DNA of 5,937 nucleotides from an uncultured Candidatus Melainabacteria bacterium (GTDB taxonomy: Bacteria; Cyanobacteriota; Vampirovibrionia; Gastranaerophilales; Gastranaerophilaceae). The position numbers were made by a program, and so were the translations under genes. This document shows positions 1 to 5,883 of this stretch, piece by piece. Below the pieces are notes generated by a model. That model had not been told where the DNA came from, did no database searches, and was given only the letters and a program-made list of their open reading frames with translations. Location of the stretch: NCBI GenBank assembly GCA_937891325.1, contig CALAFU010000083.1, positions 1 through 5,937 on the forward strand, read 5' to 3'. Numbering within the stretch: position 1 is the first letter of the stretch; each line of letters opens with the position of its first letter.

Positions 1-940
1 TCTTCATCAAAGCCAAAAGTTCGTTTTTCATCAAATCGTAAAATTGGATTTGACTGTAATCGATTTCCTCTTTTGAAAAGAACGCAATTCCACCCAACAA
101 TTTATCTTCAAAAGTTAAAGGCAAGATATAACTAGATTTAAAAACTGACGGTGAAATCAAGCTGTTATCAGTTCTTTCTGGATTTGTACGAGCAATTTCA
201 TGCAAGAAATCATTTGTATTAAACGCCTTCATATTAGGCATTTGAGTAAAGAAATCACGTTTCAATTTTTCGATTACAAACGAAGAAACGCTTGAACTAT
301 TTACATCAAAATACAAAATATTTTTTGCATTATCTTCTGGACATTTGAAGAATAGAGCCGAAATATCGTAATCAATAAAGGTAGACAAAAGCTCTAAAGT
401 CTTGTCTACTAGCACTTTTTCATGTGTATAATATTCACCTAGATTTCTGAACTCGTTTAAAAATAAGGATTGCATCAATAATTGGTTCAAAATTCTGTTA
501 ATTTGTTCGTTTACAGAAATATCATCGACTTTATGATTTGAAATTACGTTTTTATCTTCGTTTGAAAGTTCGCTATCCTTTAGAACTTCTAAAGTTTTTT
601 GCATAATTTCTTCAAACTCTGCAGTTTTTGAGATAAACGCTTGCGCGCCTGCTTTTTTACCCCAAAATTTGTCAACATTTTTGTCTAAAACTGTCAAAAG
701 GATTATCGGGATATTTTTTGTAATAGCGTTATTTTTCAACAAACGACAGAATTGATAACCGTCCAAATCAGGCATAATGATATCAGACAGAATAATATCT
801 GGTACAAAAGTGAAGATTTTGTGATAACCTTCAAGAGCGTTTTGAGCTGTTTCCACTTCAAAATCACTTTTTGTAAATCGCACTCTCATCACGTCTAATT
901 GAGTTTTGCTATCATCTATCAGTAAAACTTTATTTTTCAT
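1..940 (-). CDS. Response regulator with receiver and GAF-like domains, partial (C-terminus beyond left edge)
   Basis: The frame is open from an ATG at 940-938 to the left edge, giving 313 visible residues with no stop. Residues 1-120 are a canonical receiver (REC) domain: acidic pair D9/D10, phosphoacceptor D53 in LSDIIMPDLDG, T83 in IPIILLT, and K105 in AFISK. The usual proline after that lysine is replaced by threonine. A helical linker (about 110-170) leads to a region of about 155-313 that reads like a GAF domain, with strand-like IDYDISALFF near 190 and YILPLTFEDKLLGGIAFFS near 270-290. The output domain, if any (for example GGDEF, HD-GYP or kinase), lies outside the window. The start is supported by AAGGA upstream. 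The gene is divergent from the receptor-cheA operon and may receive phosphate from that CheA; this is inferred from position only. REC is certain, GAF is likely. Confidence 0.88.
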   Translation of the reverse strand, partial: MKNKVLLIDDSKTQLDVMRVRFTKSDFEVETAQNALEGYHKIFTFVPDIILSDIIMPDLDGYQFCRLLKNNAITKNIPIILLTVLDKNVDKFWGKKAGAQAFISKTAEFEEIMQKTLEVLKDSELSNEDKNVISNHKVDDISVNEQINRILNQLLMQSLFLNEFRNLGEYYTHEKVLVDKTLELLSTFIDYDISALFFKCPEDNAKNILYFDVNSSSVSSFVIEKLKRDFFTQMPNMKAFNTNDFLHEIARTNPERTDNSLISPSVFKSSYILPLTFEDKLLGGIAFFSKEEIDYSQIQFYDLMKNELLALMK

Positions 941-943
941 CGT

Positions 944-960
944 CAAATAATCCTTATTTG
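944..960 (-). promoter_or_regulatory. Dyad containing the ribosome binding site of the response-regulator gene
   Basis: CAAATAA (944-950) and TTATTTG (954-960) form a perfect 7-bp inverted repeat around a 3-base centre. Read on the minus strand, the AAGGA Shine-Dalgarno-like sequence of the response-regulator gene (plus coordinates 951-955) sits in the loop and right arm, 10 bases before the ATG at 940. It could be an operator, or an mRNA hairpin partly masking the ribosome site. The stem is all A/T except for its terminal pair, so it would be weak as RNA. Confidence 0.45.
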
Positions 961-992
961 TAATATAATTATACTATAAATATTTATATAGC

Positions 993-998
993 AAGGAG
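993..998 (+). promoter_or_regulatory. Strong ribosome binding site of the chemoreceptor gene
   Basis: AAGGAG lies 6 bases before the ATG at 1005, an ideal Shine-Dalgarno sequence and spacing. It fixes this start over the next in-frame methionine (codon 13). Confidence 0.85.
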
Positions 999-1004
999 TC
1001 CTTT

Positions 1005-2036
1005 ATGTTTAATAAGTTCAATTTTACTATCTTGGAAAAGATGTTTATAAAATATACCATTGAAACTTTCTTGATTTTAGCCGACTTTGGTCTATTTTCA
1101 TTAATTTTAACGTTCAATATTCCAATGGCAAGAGCCTTTGCATTTATTTCTATTATGCTTATTTTAAACGTTTTTGTATATTACCTACTTAGACTATGGA
1201 TTGACAAAACAATCAGACGCGATCTTACAACAAAGGTTAAAGATATCAGCCAATTGAAAACTGTTTTGGAAGATTTGATTGCAAAACACAGAAAAACCCT
1301 TGATTTATACCTAAAAACAACTCAAGACTGTGTTGCAAATTTTGAAACTATCAAAGAAGCAAACGTTAGAACAAAGCAAATTTCTCAAATTCTTTCTTCT
1401 CAAGTTGAAAAATCAGTAGATGCAACAAAAAAAGAACGCGACGCAATGATTGAAAACTCTGAAAAATTAGACTTTTTGAAACAACGTATTCAAATTATTG
1501 CAGACTTAATTTTAGACCTTTCAGAATACAATCAACAAATCGGCTCAAATGTAGGTTTGGTTGAAGATATTGCCGAACAAACAAATATGCTTGCCCTAAA
1601 TGCCGCAGTAGAAGCCGCTAGAGCTGGTGAACATGGTAAAGGCTTCGCAGTTGTTGCAAGTGAAATTAGAAAACTTGCTGATGAATCAAAACAAGCTACA
1701 ACAAAAATTTCTTCATTAATCAATGACATTCAAAACGTTACTAATTCTACAGTTATGGCAACAGAAGAAGGTACAAAAGAAATTGAACAAGTTGTTAAAA
1801 CTTCTAGCTTTACAAAATCTAACCTTGAAGAAATTACAAACGGCGTAAAATCAATTTCTGAAAACGTTTCAAGAATTACAGCAGATACACAAAGCGCATT
1901 TTCTGCCGAATTCAACACAACTATTTTAGAATTCAGCGATGAAATCGGCAATTTCTTACAAGAATTAGAAAAATGTGTTGGTCAAATTGACGAAATGACA
2001 AGTGTTTATAACGAAGAATCATCTGCAAAAATGTAA
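1005..2036 (+). CDS. Methyl-accepting chemotaxis protein with minimal membrane anchor
   Basis: This 343-residue chemoreceptor controls CheA activity from the inner membrane. Two hydrophobic helices (about 17-38 and 42-62) are joined by only a few residues around P40. Basic residues lie on the cytoplasmic side before and after them (K4, K12, K16; R63, K68, R71, R72). There is thus no periplasmic ligand domain. The signalling hairpin tip is clear at about 189-226 (IAEQTNMLALNAAVEAARAG, then GFAVVASEIRKLA), with the E-A-A-R-A-G-E tip at 203-209. The arms from membrane to tip and from tip to C-terminus are nearly equal (about 139 and 138 residues), leaving no room for a HAMP domain. There is no C-terminal NWETF-type tether for CheR/CheB. 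The gene is followed after 9 bp by cheA, so this is probably the dedicated receptor of that kinase. The family is certain; the signal is unknown. Confidence 0.95.
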   Translation: MFNKFNFTILEKMFIKYTIETFLILADFGLFSLILTFNIPMARAFAFISIMLILNVFVYYLLRLWIDKTIRRDLTTKVKDISQLKTVLEDLIAKHRKTLDLYLKTTQDCVANFETIKEANVRTKQISQILSSQVEKSVDATKKERDAMIENSEKLDFLKQRIQIIADLILDLSEYNQQIGSNVGLVEDIAEQTNMLALNAAVEAARAGEHGKGFAVVASEIRKLADESKQATTKISSLINDIQNVTNSTVMATEEGTKEIEQVVKTSSFTKSNLEEITNGVKSISENVSRITADTQSAFSAEFNTTILEFSDEIGNFLQELEKCVGQIDEMTSVYNEESSAKM

Positions 2037-2045
2037 GGTTAGAAA

Positions 2046-5000
2046 ATGGAATTTCAAGACGACGAGTTGATAGAAATTTTAAATATTTTTCGCGTGGAAT
2101 CCGAAGAAATCGTTACTCGTTTGAACGATAACCTTATGGAGCTTGAAAAATCGCCTTCAAACAAGGATTTGATTGTCCTTTTGTTTAGAGATGCTCACAG
2201 TTTAAAGGGTGCATCTAGAATGATTGGGTTCACTGCAACCCAAAACCTTGCACACAAATTGGAAGACACTTTAGGTTTAGCTAAAGAAGACAAACTCGTT
2301 ATAACTCCTCAAATCGCTGATGTTATGTACAAAACTGTCGATTTGATTTCAAAAATTATTGAACAATCTATTGAGACAGGCAAAGAAAAATTTAGTCCGT
2401 CAGAAGTTGATGCTCAAACAAAAGCGCTTGAAAATATTCAAAACGTACAAAAAGCAGAAGAACCTGCAATTGAAGTTAAAGATGCTCATCAAGAGGTTGA
2501 AGTACCTCAAAGACGTAGTTCTGACAAGCCCAAAGAGTTCAGCAGAGCTAATCTGATAAAATATTATCACTTCTACAATTCAACAATTATTAAAACGCTA
2601 AAATGTGTTATCAAGCTGTCTGAAAAAATTGAAAACGACTCTATAAAAGAACTTTTGAACCTTGTTACAAAACTGCTTGGGTATTTTGAACAAATTAACA
2701 ATTTTGACATAAAATCAACGCTTGAAACGATTAAGCTGAAACTTGATATCATTGAAAAATGCAACACAGAGCTTACGTTAGAAGAAGTTGCAGAAATTCA
2801 ACAGGCAATGGACAACATTATCAATCAGCTTACAAATTTGTGCGAAATCAACAACCTTGAAGCAATTGATTATTACGGCTATGCGTTTAGTGACGAGGAA
2901 TACGAGGTTCCTGAAGCTATTGAAGAAGAAAGTACTGCAATTGAGCCTGAAATCATTATTGATGAAGAAGTTGCCCAACCAGAAATAGTTAAAAACTTCA
3001 ATATTGAAAATATTTTGGGCAAAATTAAGACACTTGAAACTTCCTCTGAAACTTACGAAGATTTAGAAAAAACCTTTAAAGGTTTAAAAGAAAGTAACCC
3101 AAAATCAGAAATTACGCCAATTTTAGATAAAATTTTATCAATCATTGATTTTACAAAAAAGCTAGACATAACGCTTGATGAGTCAGTTATTGAAATACTT
3201 TCTAACGCAACAAGATTTTGCTACGCGACAATCAACGGTGAGCATTCTCAAGATGACAGCGCACTTTTAGCTCAACAATTAACCGTTGCAAGACAGTTAG
3301 TTGAAATTGCAAATCCACAAACGGCTGAAATTGTGCCTGTTCAACAAGAAGACGAACCGCGCCAGACCGAACAAAAACCTAGCAATTTTTCAAAAATGAA
3401 GGATTTCACAAAGATTTTTGACACAGGTGAAATCAAAACACTTCACGTAGAATCTTCAAAACTTGATGCAATGGTAAGCCAAATTGGGGAACTTATTGCA
3501 ACAAAAATCAAGACTACAAAGCAATTGAGCGAGTTGAACAACTTAAACGACAAGTTAGAGGATTGGCAAAAGGATTTTTCAAAATTAATTCGTCACATGA
3601 AAAGTTATGACAAACGCTTTTCAAAGCAAGACAGCGAAACGGATACCTCTTCAATCATTTTCATCAAGCAAATGCTAAACACACTTACAGAGCAAAGCAA
3701 AAAGTTAAACTCGATTGCCTCTGGCATAGCCCAAACACAGCGTTCTAACCTTGAAGATGATATGAAAATGCGTATCTTAATCGATGACTTTGACGGAATG
3801 ATTAAGAATATCCGTGTATTACCGCTTGCAACTGTATTTCACCTATTTGGCAGAATGGTTCGTGATATTGCACACGAACGAGGAAAAGAGGTTGAATTAA
3901 CTATTAAAGGTAGCGAAACAAGCGCTGACAAAAAGATTATCGAGGAGATTAAAAACCCATTAATCCACATTCTTAGAAACTCTATTGATCATGGTATTGA
4001 AACTCCAGAACGTAGGCGCGAATTGGGTAAAAACCCAACAGGTCACATTCAAATTAATGCAAAACATCTAGACAACAAAATTTTGATTGAAGTTATCGAC
4101 GACGGTCAAGGGTTCAATATTGAAAAAATTAAAGAAAAGGCACTAAACAAAGGCTTTTTAACTGAGGAAGAAATCAGCGATATGACTGATGAAGAAATTA
4201 TGAATATCGTTTTCTACCCTGGGTTCACAACAGGCGACGAGGTTACAAGTATTTCCGGACGAGGTATCGGAATGGACGTTGTAAAATCTAAAATCGCACA
4301 ACTAAACGGTACTGTAAAAGTCGTTTCAGAATTCAATGTTGGTAGCAAAATTCAAATCGAACTACCGGTAACAATGGCTACACTTACAGCCTTTTTAATT
4401 CAATCGGCAAATCAAACTTTTGCACTGCCAATGTCAGTTATCAATACTGTCGTTTGTAGAAGTGACAAGGAAATTTACCGCACGCACGAAAGTTTGACAA
4501 TTTTACACAACGGCAAAAACATTCCTGTTTACAATCTTGCACATCTTCTTAACCTAAAAGGAACACAAGAAGAAAGCGATATGAAAACAATCATTATCAT
4601 TGAAACAAATAACAAAGTAATCGGTATTATCGTAAACAAATTGCTTGGAGAACAGGAAATTCTACACAAAAAATTGTCTCCTCCTTTATACAGAATTAAA
4701 AATATTTCAGGGGTTACAACCCTTGCGACAGGCGAAACCTGCTTAATTTTGAATGCAATTGATTTAATCAAAAATTCGACTCTTCAAAATGCTAAAAAAT
4801 TATCTATGACTCAACCAAAAGTAGTTACAATTGAAGAAAAAAAATCACAATTAAGCCAAAAGAACATTTTAGTTATTGACGACTCAATTACAACAAGAAC
4901 GCTAGAAAAAAATATTCTTTCAAGCGCAGGTTTCAACGTAATTACGGCAAATAACCCGATTGATGCGTTAAAGAAAATCAACGAAACTCATTTTGATATA

Positions 5001-5234
5001 ATTCTAACCGATATTGAAATGCCTGAAATGTCTGGGCTAGACTTCTTATCACAAATGAAAACAAATGAACTTTACGCAGATGTTCCAATCGTCGTAATGA
5101 GTTCTCTAGGTGATGAAAGTCAAAAACGAAAAGCTCACTCTCTAGGCGCAGAAAAATATGTTGTAAAAGGTGAATTCAACCAAAAAGCCTTTGTCGATAT
5201 GGTTTCAAATATTTTATTAAAATATTCTGATTAA
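2046..5234 (+). CDS. cheA: Hybrid chemotaxis histidine kinase CheA with C-terminal receiver
   Basis: This 1062-residue cytoplasmic kinase would autophosphorylate under receptor control. Domains in order: Hpt/P1 (about 5-120) with phosphorylated H51 in AHSLKGAS; two further helical segments (about 165-275 and 318-422) that resemble Hpt but lack the histidine; acidic linkers (280-315, 428-445); dimerisation P3 (about 464-590); ATPase P4 with N box HILRNSIDHG (641-650), G1 DDGQG (685-689), F-box-like FYPGFTTG (723-730) and G2 SGRGIGMD (737-744); CheW-like P5 (about 775-910); and REC (about 939-1060) with D945/D946, phosphoacceptor D989, S1019 and K1041 in YVVKGEF. No CheY-binding P2 is recognisable. 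The architecture matches cyanobacterial and PilL/ChpA-type hybrid CheAs rather than E. coli CheA (about 650 residues). The start at 2046 has AAGG overlapping the receptor stop, which suggests translational coupling. All kinase motifs look intact. Confidence 0.96.
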   Translation: MEFQDDELIEILNIFRVESEEIVTRLNDNLMELEKSPSNKDLIVLLFRDAHSLKGASRMIGFTATQNLAHKLEDTLGLAKEDKLVITPQIADVMYKTVDLISKIIEQSIETGKEKFSPSEVDAQTKALENIQNVQKAEEPAIEVKDAHQEVEVPQRRSSDKPKEFSRANLIKYYHFYNSTIIKTLKCVIKLSEKIENDSIKELLNLVTKLLGYFEQINNFDIKSTLETIKLKLDIIEKCNTELTLEEVAEIQQAMDNIINQLTNLCEINNLEAIDYYGYAFSDEEYEVPEAIEEESTAIEPEIIIDEEVAQPEIVKNFNIENILGKIKTLETSSETYEDLEKTFKGLKESNPKSEITPILDKILSIIDFTKKLDITLDESVIEILSNATRFCYATINGEHSQDDSALLAQQLTVARQLVEIANPQTAEIVPVQQEDEPRQTEQKPSNFSKMKDFTKIFDTGEIKTLHVESSKLDAMVSQIGELIATKIKTTKQLSELNNLNDKLEDWQKDFSKLIRHMKSYDKRFSKQDSETDTSSIIFIKQMLNTLTEQSKKLNSIASGIAQTQRSNLEDDMKMRILIDDFDGMIKNIRVLPLATVFHLFGRMVRDIAHERGKEVELTIKGSETSADKKIIEEIKNPLIHILRNSIDHGIETPERRRELGKNPTGHIQINAKHLDNKILIEVIDDGQGFNIEKIKEKALNKGFLTEEEISDMTDEEIMNIVFYPGFTTGDEVTSISGRGIGMDVVKSKIAQLNGTVKVVSEFNVGSKIQIELPVTMATLTAFLIQSANQTFALPMSVINTVVCRSDKEIYRTHESLTILHNGKNIPVYNLAHLLNLKGTQEESDMKTIIIIETNNKVIGIIVNKLLGEQEILHKKLSPPLYRIKNISGVTTLATGETCLILNAIDLIKNSTLQNAKKLSMTQPKVVTIEEKKSQLSQKNILVIDDSITTRTLEKNILSSAGFNVITANNPIDALKKINETHFDIILTDIEMPEMSGLDFLSQMKTNELYADVPIVVMSSLGDESQKRKAHSLGAEKYVVKGEFNQKAFVDMVSNILLKYSD

Positions 5235-5240
5235 GATTAA

Positions 5241-5283
5241 AAAAAGGCGGTCGGCTTTGTTTCACAAAGCCGACCGCCTTTTT
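5241..5283. terminator. Bidirectional intrinsic terminator shared by convergent genes
   Basis: The arms 5241-5260 and 5264-5283 are perfect 20-bp complements around the loop TTC. The core GGCGGTCGGCTTTGT is strikingly GC-rich for this sequence. Outer A/T tracts give a run of T after the stem on both strands. It lies 6 bp after the cheA stop and 11 bp beyond the stop of the convergent small gene, so it can end transcripts from both sides. Confidence 0.95.
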
Positions 5284-5294
5284 ACTACTTTTGA

Positions 5295-5591
5295 TTAACC
5301 TTCCATAGGTGCAACGTAATCAGGTTTTTCCTCTGGTTTTAGAGGTCTAATCATTACAACGTAACGCATGTTCAATTGTAAGAAATCAAACTTTTCTGTT
5401 TCACCTTGTCTATTTTTGTATGTAACTTCGCAATCTTTAACTGCGATAAAGTTTTTGTTTGCTTTGTTTAATAAATCACTTAAGAAACGATTTTTCTTAG
5501 AAAAACCGATATTAAAAACCGTACCTTTAACTTCGTAGTCTTCAGTAACGATTAAAACATCTTCTTTGCTTGCTGAACGTAATCCGAACAT
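5295..5591 (-). CDS. Small conserved-looking protein of unknown function (98 aa)
   Basis: The complete gene has ATG at 5591-5589 and TAA at 5297-5295. The 98-residue product has no signal peptide or membrane helix and looks mostly beta-stranded. Strand-like segments DVLIVTEDYEVKGTVFNIG (11-29) and NFIAVKDCEVTY (47-58) flank a short helix (about 35-45, FLSDLLNKANK). A last strand follows (about 68-82, FDFLQLNMRYVVMIRPL), and then a proline-rich tail. The pattern (a strand with G, 'R.LSDLLN', 'FIAVKDCEV', then a final strand ending in PL) recalls small bacterial domains of unknown function, perhaps DUF6812, but this is from memory and unverified. A strong AAAGGAG 7 bases upstream and a following terminator support a real, probably well-translated single gene. 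It converges on cheA, so nothing ties it functionally to the chemosensory operon. Confidence 0.85.
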   Translation of the reverse strand: MFGLRSASKEDVLIVTEDYEVKGTVFNIGFSKKNRFLSDLLNKANKNFIAVKDCEVTYKNRQGETEKFDFLQLNMRYVVMIRPLKPEEKPDYVAPMEG

Positions 5592-5597
5592 ATATTG

Positions 5598-5604
5598 CTC
5601 CTTT
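5598..5604 (-). promoter_or_regulatory. Strong ribosome binding site of the 98-aa gene
   Basis: Read on the minus strand this is AAAGGAG, followed by CAATAT (6 bases) and a T adjacent to the ATG at 5591. The near-ideal match and spacing fix the start of the small gene. Confidence 0.85.
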
Positions 5605-5626
5605 GTAGTTTATTCAAATTGACATT

Positions 5627-5657
5627 AGTATATTAATACTTTTTTTAAGGTTTTCAA
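5627..5657 (-). promoter_or_regulatory. Probable promoter of the 98-aa gene
   Basis: On the minus strand a TATACT -10 is read from 5632 to 5627, and a TTGAAA -35-like box from 5657 to 5652. The 19-base spacer is longer than ideal. Transcription would begin near 5620, giving a leader of about 28 bases. The -10 lies in an inverted repeat, AGTAT (5627-5631) and ATACT (5636-5640), which could be an operator or chance in A/T-rich DNA. Confidence 0.45.
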
Positions 5658-5689
5658 CCATACGTTTAGAGGATTTTGCACTCTGCCGA

Positions 5690-5714
5690 CTAAAACAATG
5701 GATAATTGTTTTAG
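5690..5714. repeat. Perfect 10-bp inverted repeat (hairpin)
   Basis: CTAAAACAAT (5690-5699) and ATTGTTTTAG (5705-5714) are exact complements around the 5-base loop GGATA. There is no adjacent T-tract on either side, so it is unlikely to be an intrinsic terminator. It lies about 99 bp upstream of the start of the 98-aa gene, beyond that gene's probable promoter. Confidence 0.7.
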
Positions 5715-5751
5715 GAGAGGATGTGAGTGCAACGCACGAAACTCGAAGTAG

Positions 5752-5798
5752 CGTGAGCATAATGAGTGCCAACGAAGTGAAACGAATGCTTGCTCACG
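5752..5798. repeat. Long-range 8-bp inverted repeat with GC-containing arms
   Basis: CGTGAGCA (5752-5759) and TGCTCACG (5791-5798) are perfect complements separated by 31 bases. The right arm also lies within a near-palindrome, TTGCTCACGTGAAGCAA (5790-5806), and a small GTGC/GCAC stem (5727-5730 with 5734-5737) lies just upstream. Together they suggest a foldable RNA or DNA element. Confidence 0.5.
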
Positions 5799-5836
5799 TG
5801 AAGCAATAATCCGATAGAGGATTTTATTTGAAGACT

Positions 5837-5865
5837 TTAAGTCGATAAGCAGTTAAGTGGATAAG
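5837..5865 (+). repeat. Two imperfect 13-bp direct repeats, 16-bp period
   Basis: TTAAGTCGATAAG (5837-5849) and TTAAGTGGATAAG (5853-5865) differ at one position and are offset by 16 bp. A partial third copy, AAGTCGA, follows at 5863-5869. The first copy overlaps a GACTT-T-AAGTC dyad (5833-5843). They could be protein-binding repeats or a remnant of duplication; no gene start is visible nearby. Confidence 0.45.
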
Positions 5866-5883
5866 TCGAATTATAATTAAGCT

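Larger units (their letters stand above)
941..1004. promoter_or_regulatory. Divergent promoter region between response regulator and receptor-cheA operon
   Basis: This 64-bp gap between two divergent starts must hold both promoters. On the plus strand a perfect TATAAT lies at 964-969. The best -35 is TCGTCA at 939-944, which is weak and has a long 19-base spacer. TATACT at 970-975 is an alternative. On the minus strand a TATAAT is read from 973 to 968. A 14-bp palindrome, TATAAATATTTATA, covers 975-988. The whole stretch is so A/T-rich that -10-like matches are expected by chance. The presence of promoters follows from the layout; the exact boxes are guesses. Confidence 0.5.
5667..5825. repeat. 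Structured segment bounded by 11-bp direct repeats, possible small non-autonomous mobile element
   Basis: The perfect direct repeat TAGAGGATTTT occurs at 5667-5677 and 5815-5825, 148 bp apart. Between the copies lie a perfect 10-bp hairpin (5690-5714), an 8-bp long-range stem (5752-5759 with 5791-5798) and a purine-rich stretch with recurring GTGA, AACGAA and GAGTGC words. Composition is less A/T-rich than the flanks, and no credible gene lies inside. This could be a MITE-like repeat with a target duplication, a structured RNA or a leader region upstream of the 98-aa gene. One copy in one window cannot decide. Confidence 0.4.

Noticed and set aside
1..940. A frameshift or pseudogene explanation for the partial response regulator
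   Set aside because: The frame is open without interruption over 313 codons with all receiver residues intact; it is incomplete only because the window ends.
2359..2988. Several 64-66-codon open frames on both strands within the cheA linker and Hpt-like regions
   Set aside because: They are lysine-rich or hydrophobic out-of-frame readings of a continuous cheA frame, with no ribosome sites and no domain signal.
4529..4771. 80-codon open frame on the minus strand inside cheA
   Set aside because: It is antisense to the CheW-like domain of an intact cheA, has no independent support, and is a usual by-product of A/T-rich coding sequence.
5619..5624. Perfect TTGACA on the plus strand as a rightward -35 box
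   Set aside because: At 16-18 bases downstream there are only T-runs without a -10-like sequence, and no plus-strand gene follows.
5661..5690. Resemblance of GAGGATTTTGCACTCTGCC to a tRNA anticodon arm (possible tRNA fragment or attachment site)
   Set aside because: Only four outer stem pairs form, the base after a putative TTG anticodon would be C, and no acceptor, D or T arm is present. Similarity is too short to call.
5699..5752. 17-codon open frame starting at the ATG in the hairpin
   Set aside because: There is no ribosome site, its start lies inside an inverted repeat, and the composition does not look coding.
5762..5809. 15-codon open frame (MSANEVKRMLAHVKQ) on the plus strand
   Set aside because: It has no Shine-Dalgarno sequence, is very short and lies inside the structured repeat, whose recurring AACGAA/GTGA words create short open frames by chance.
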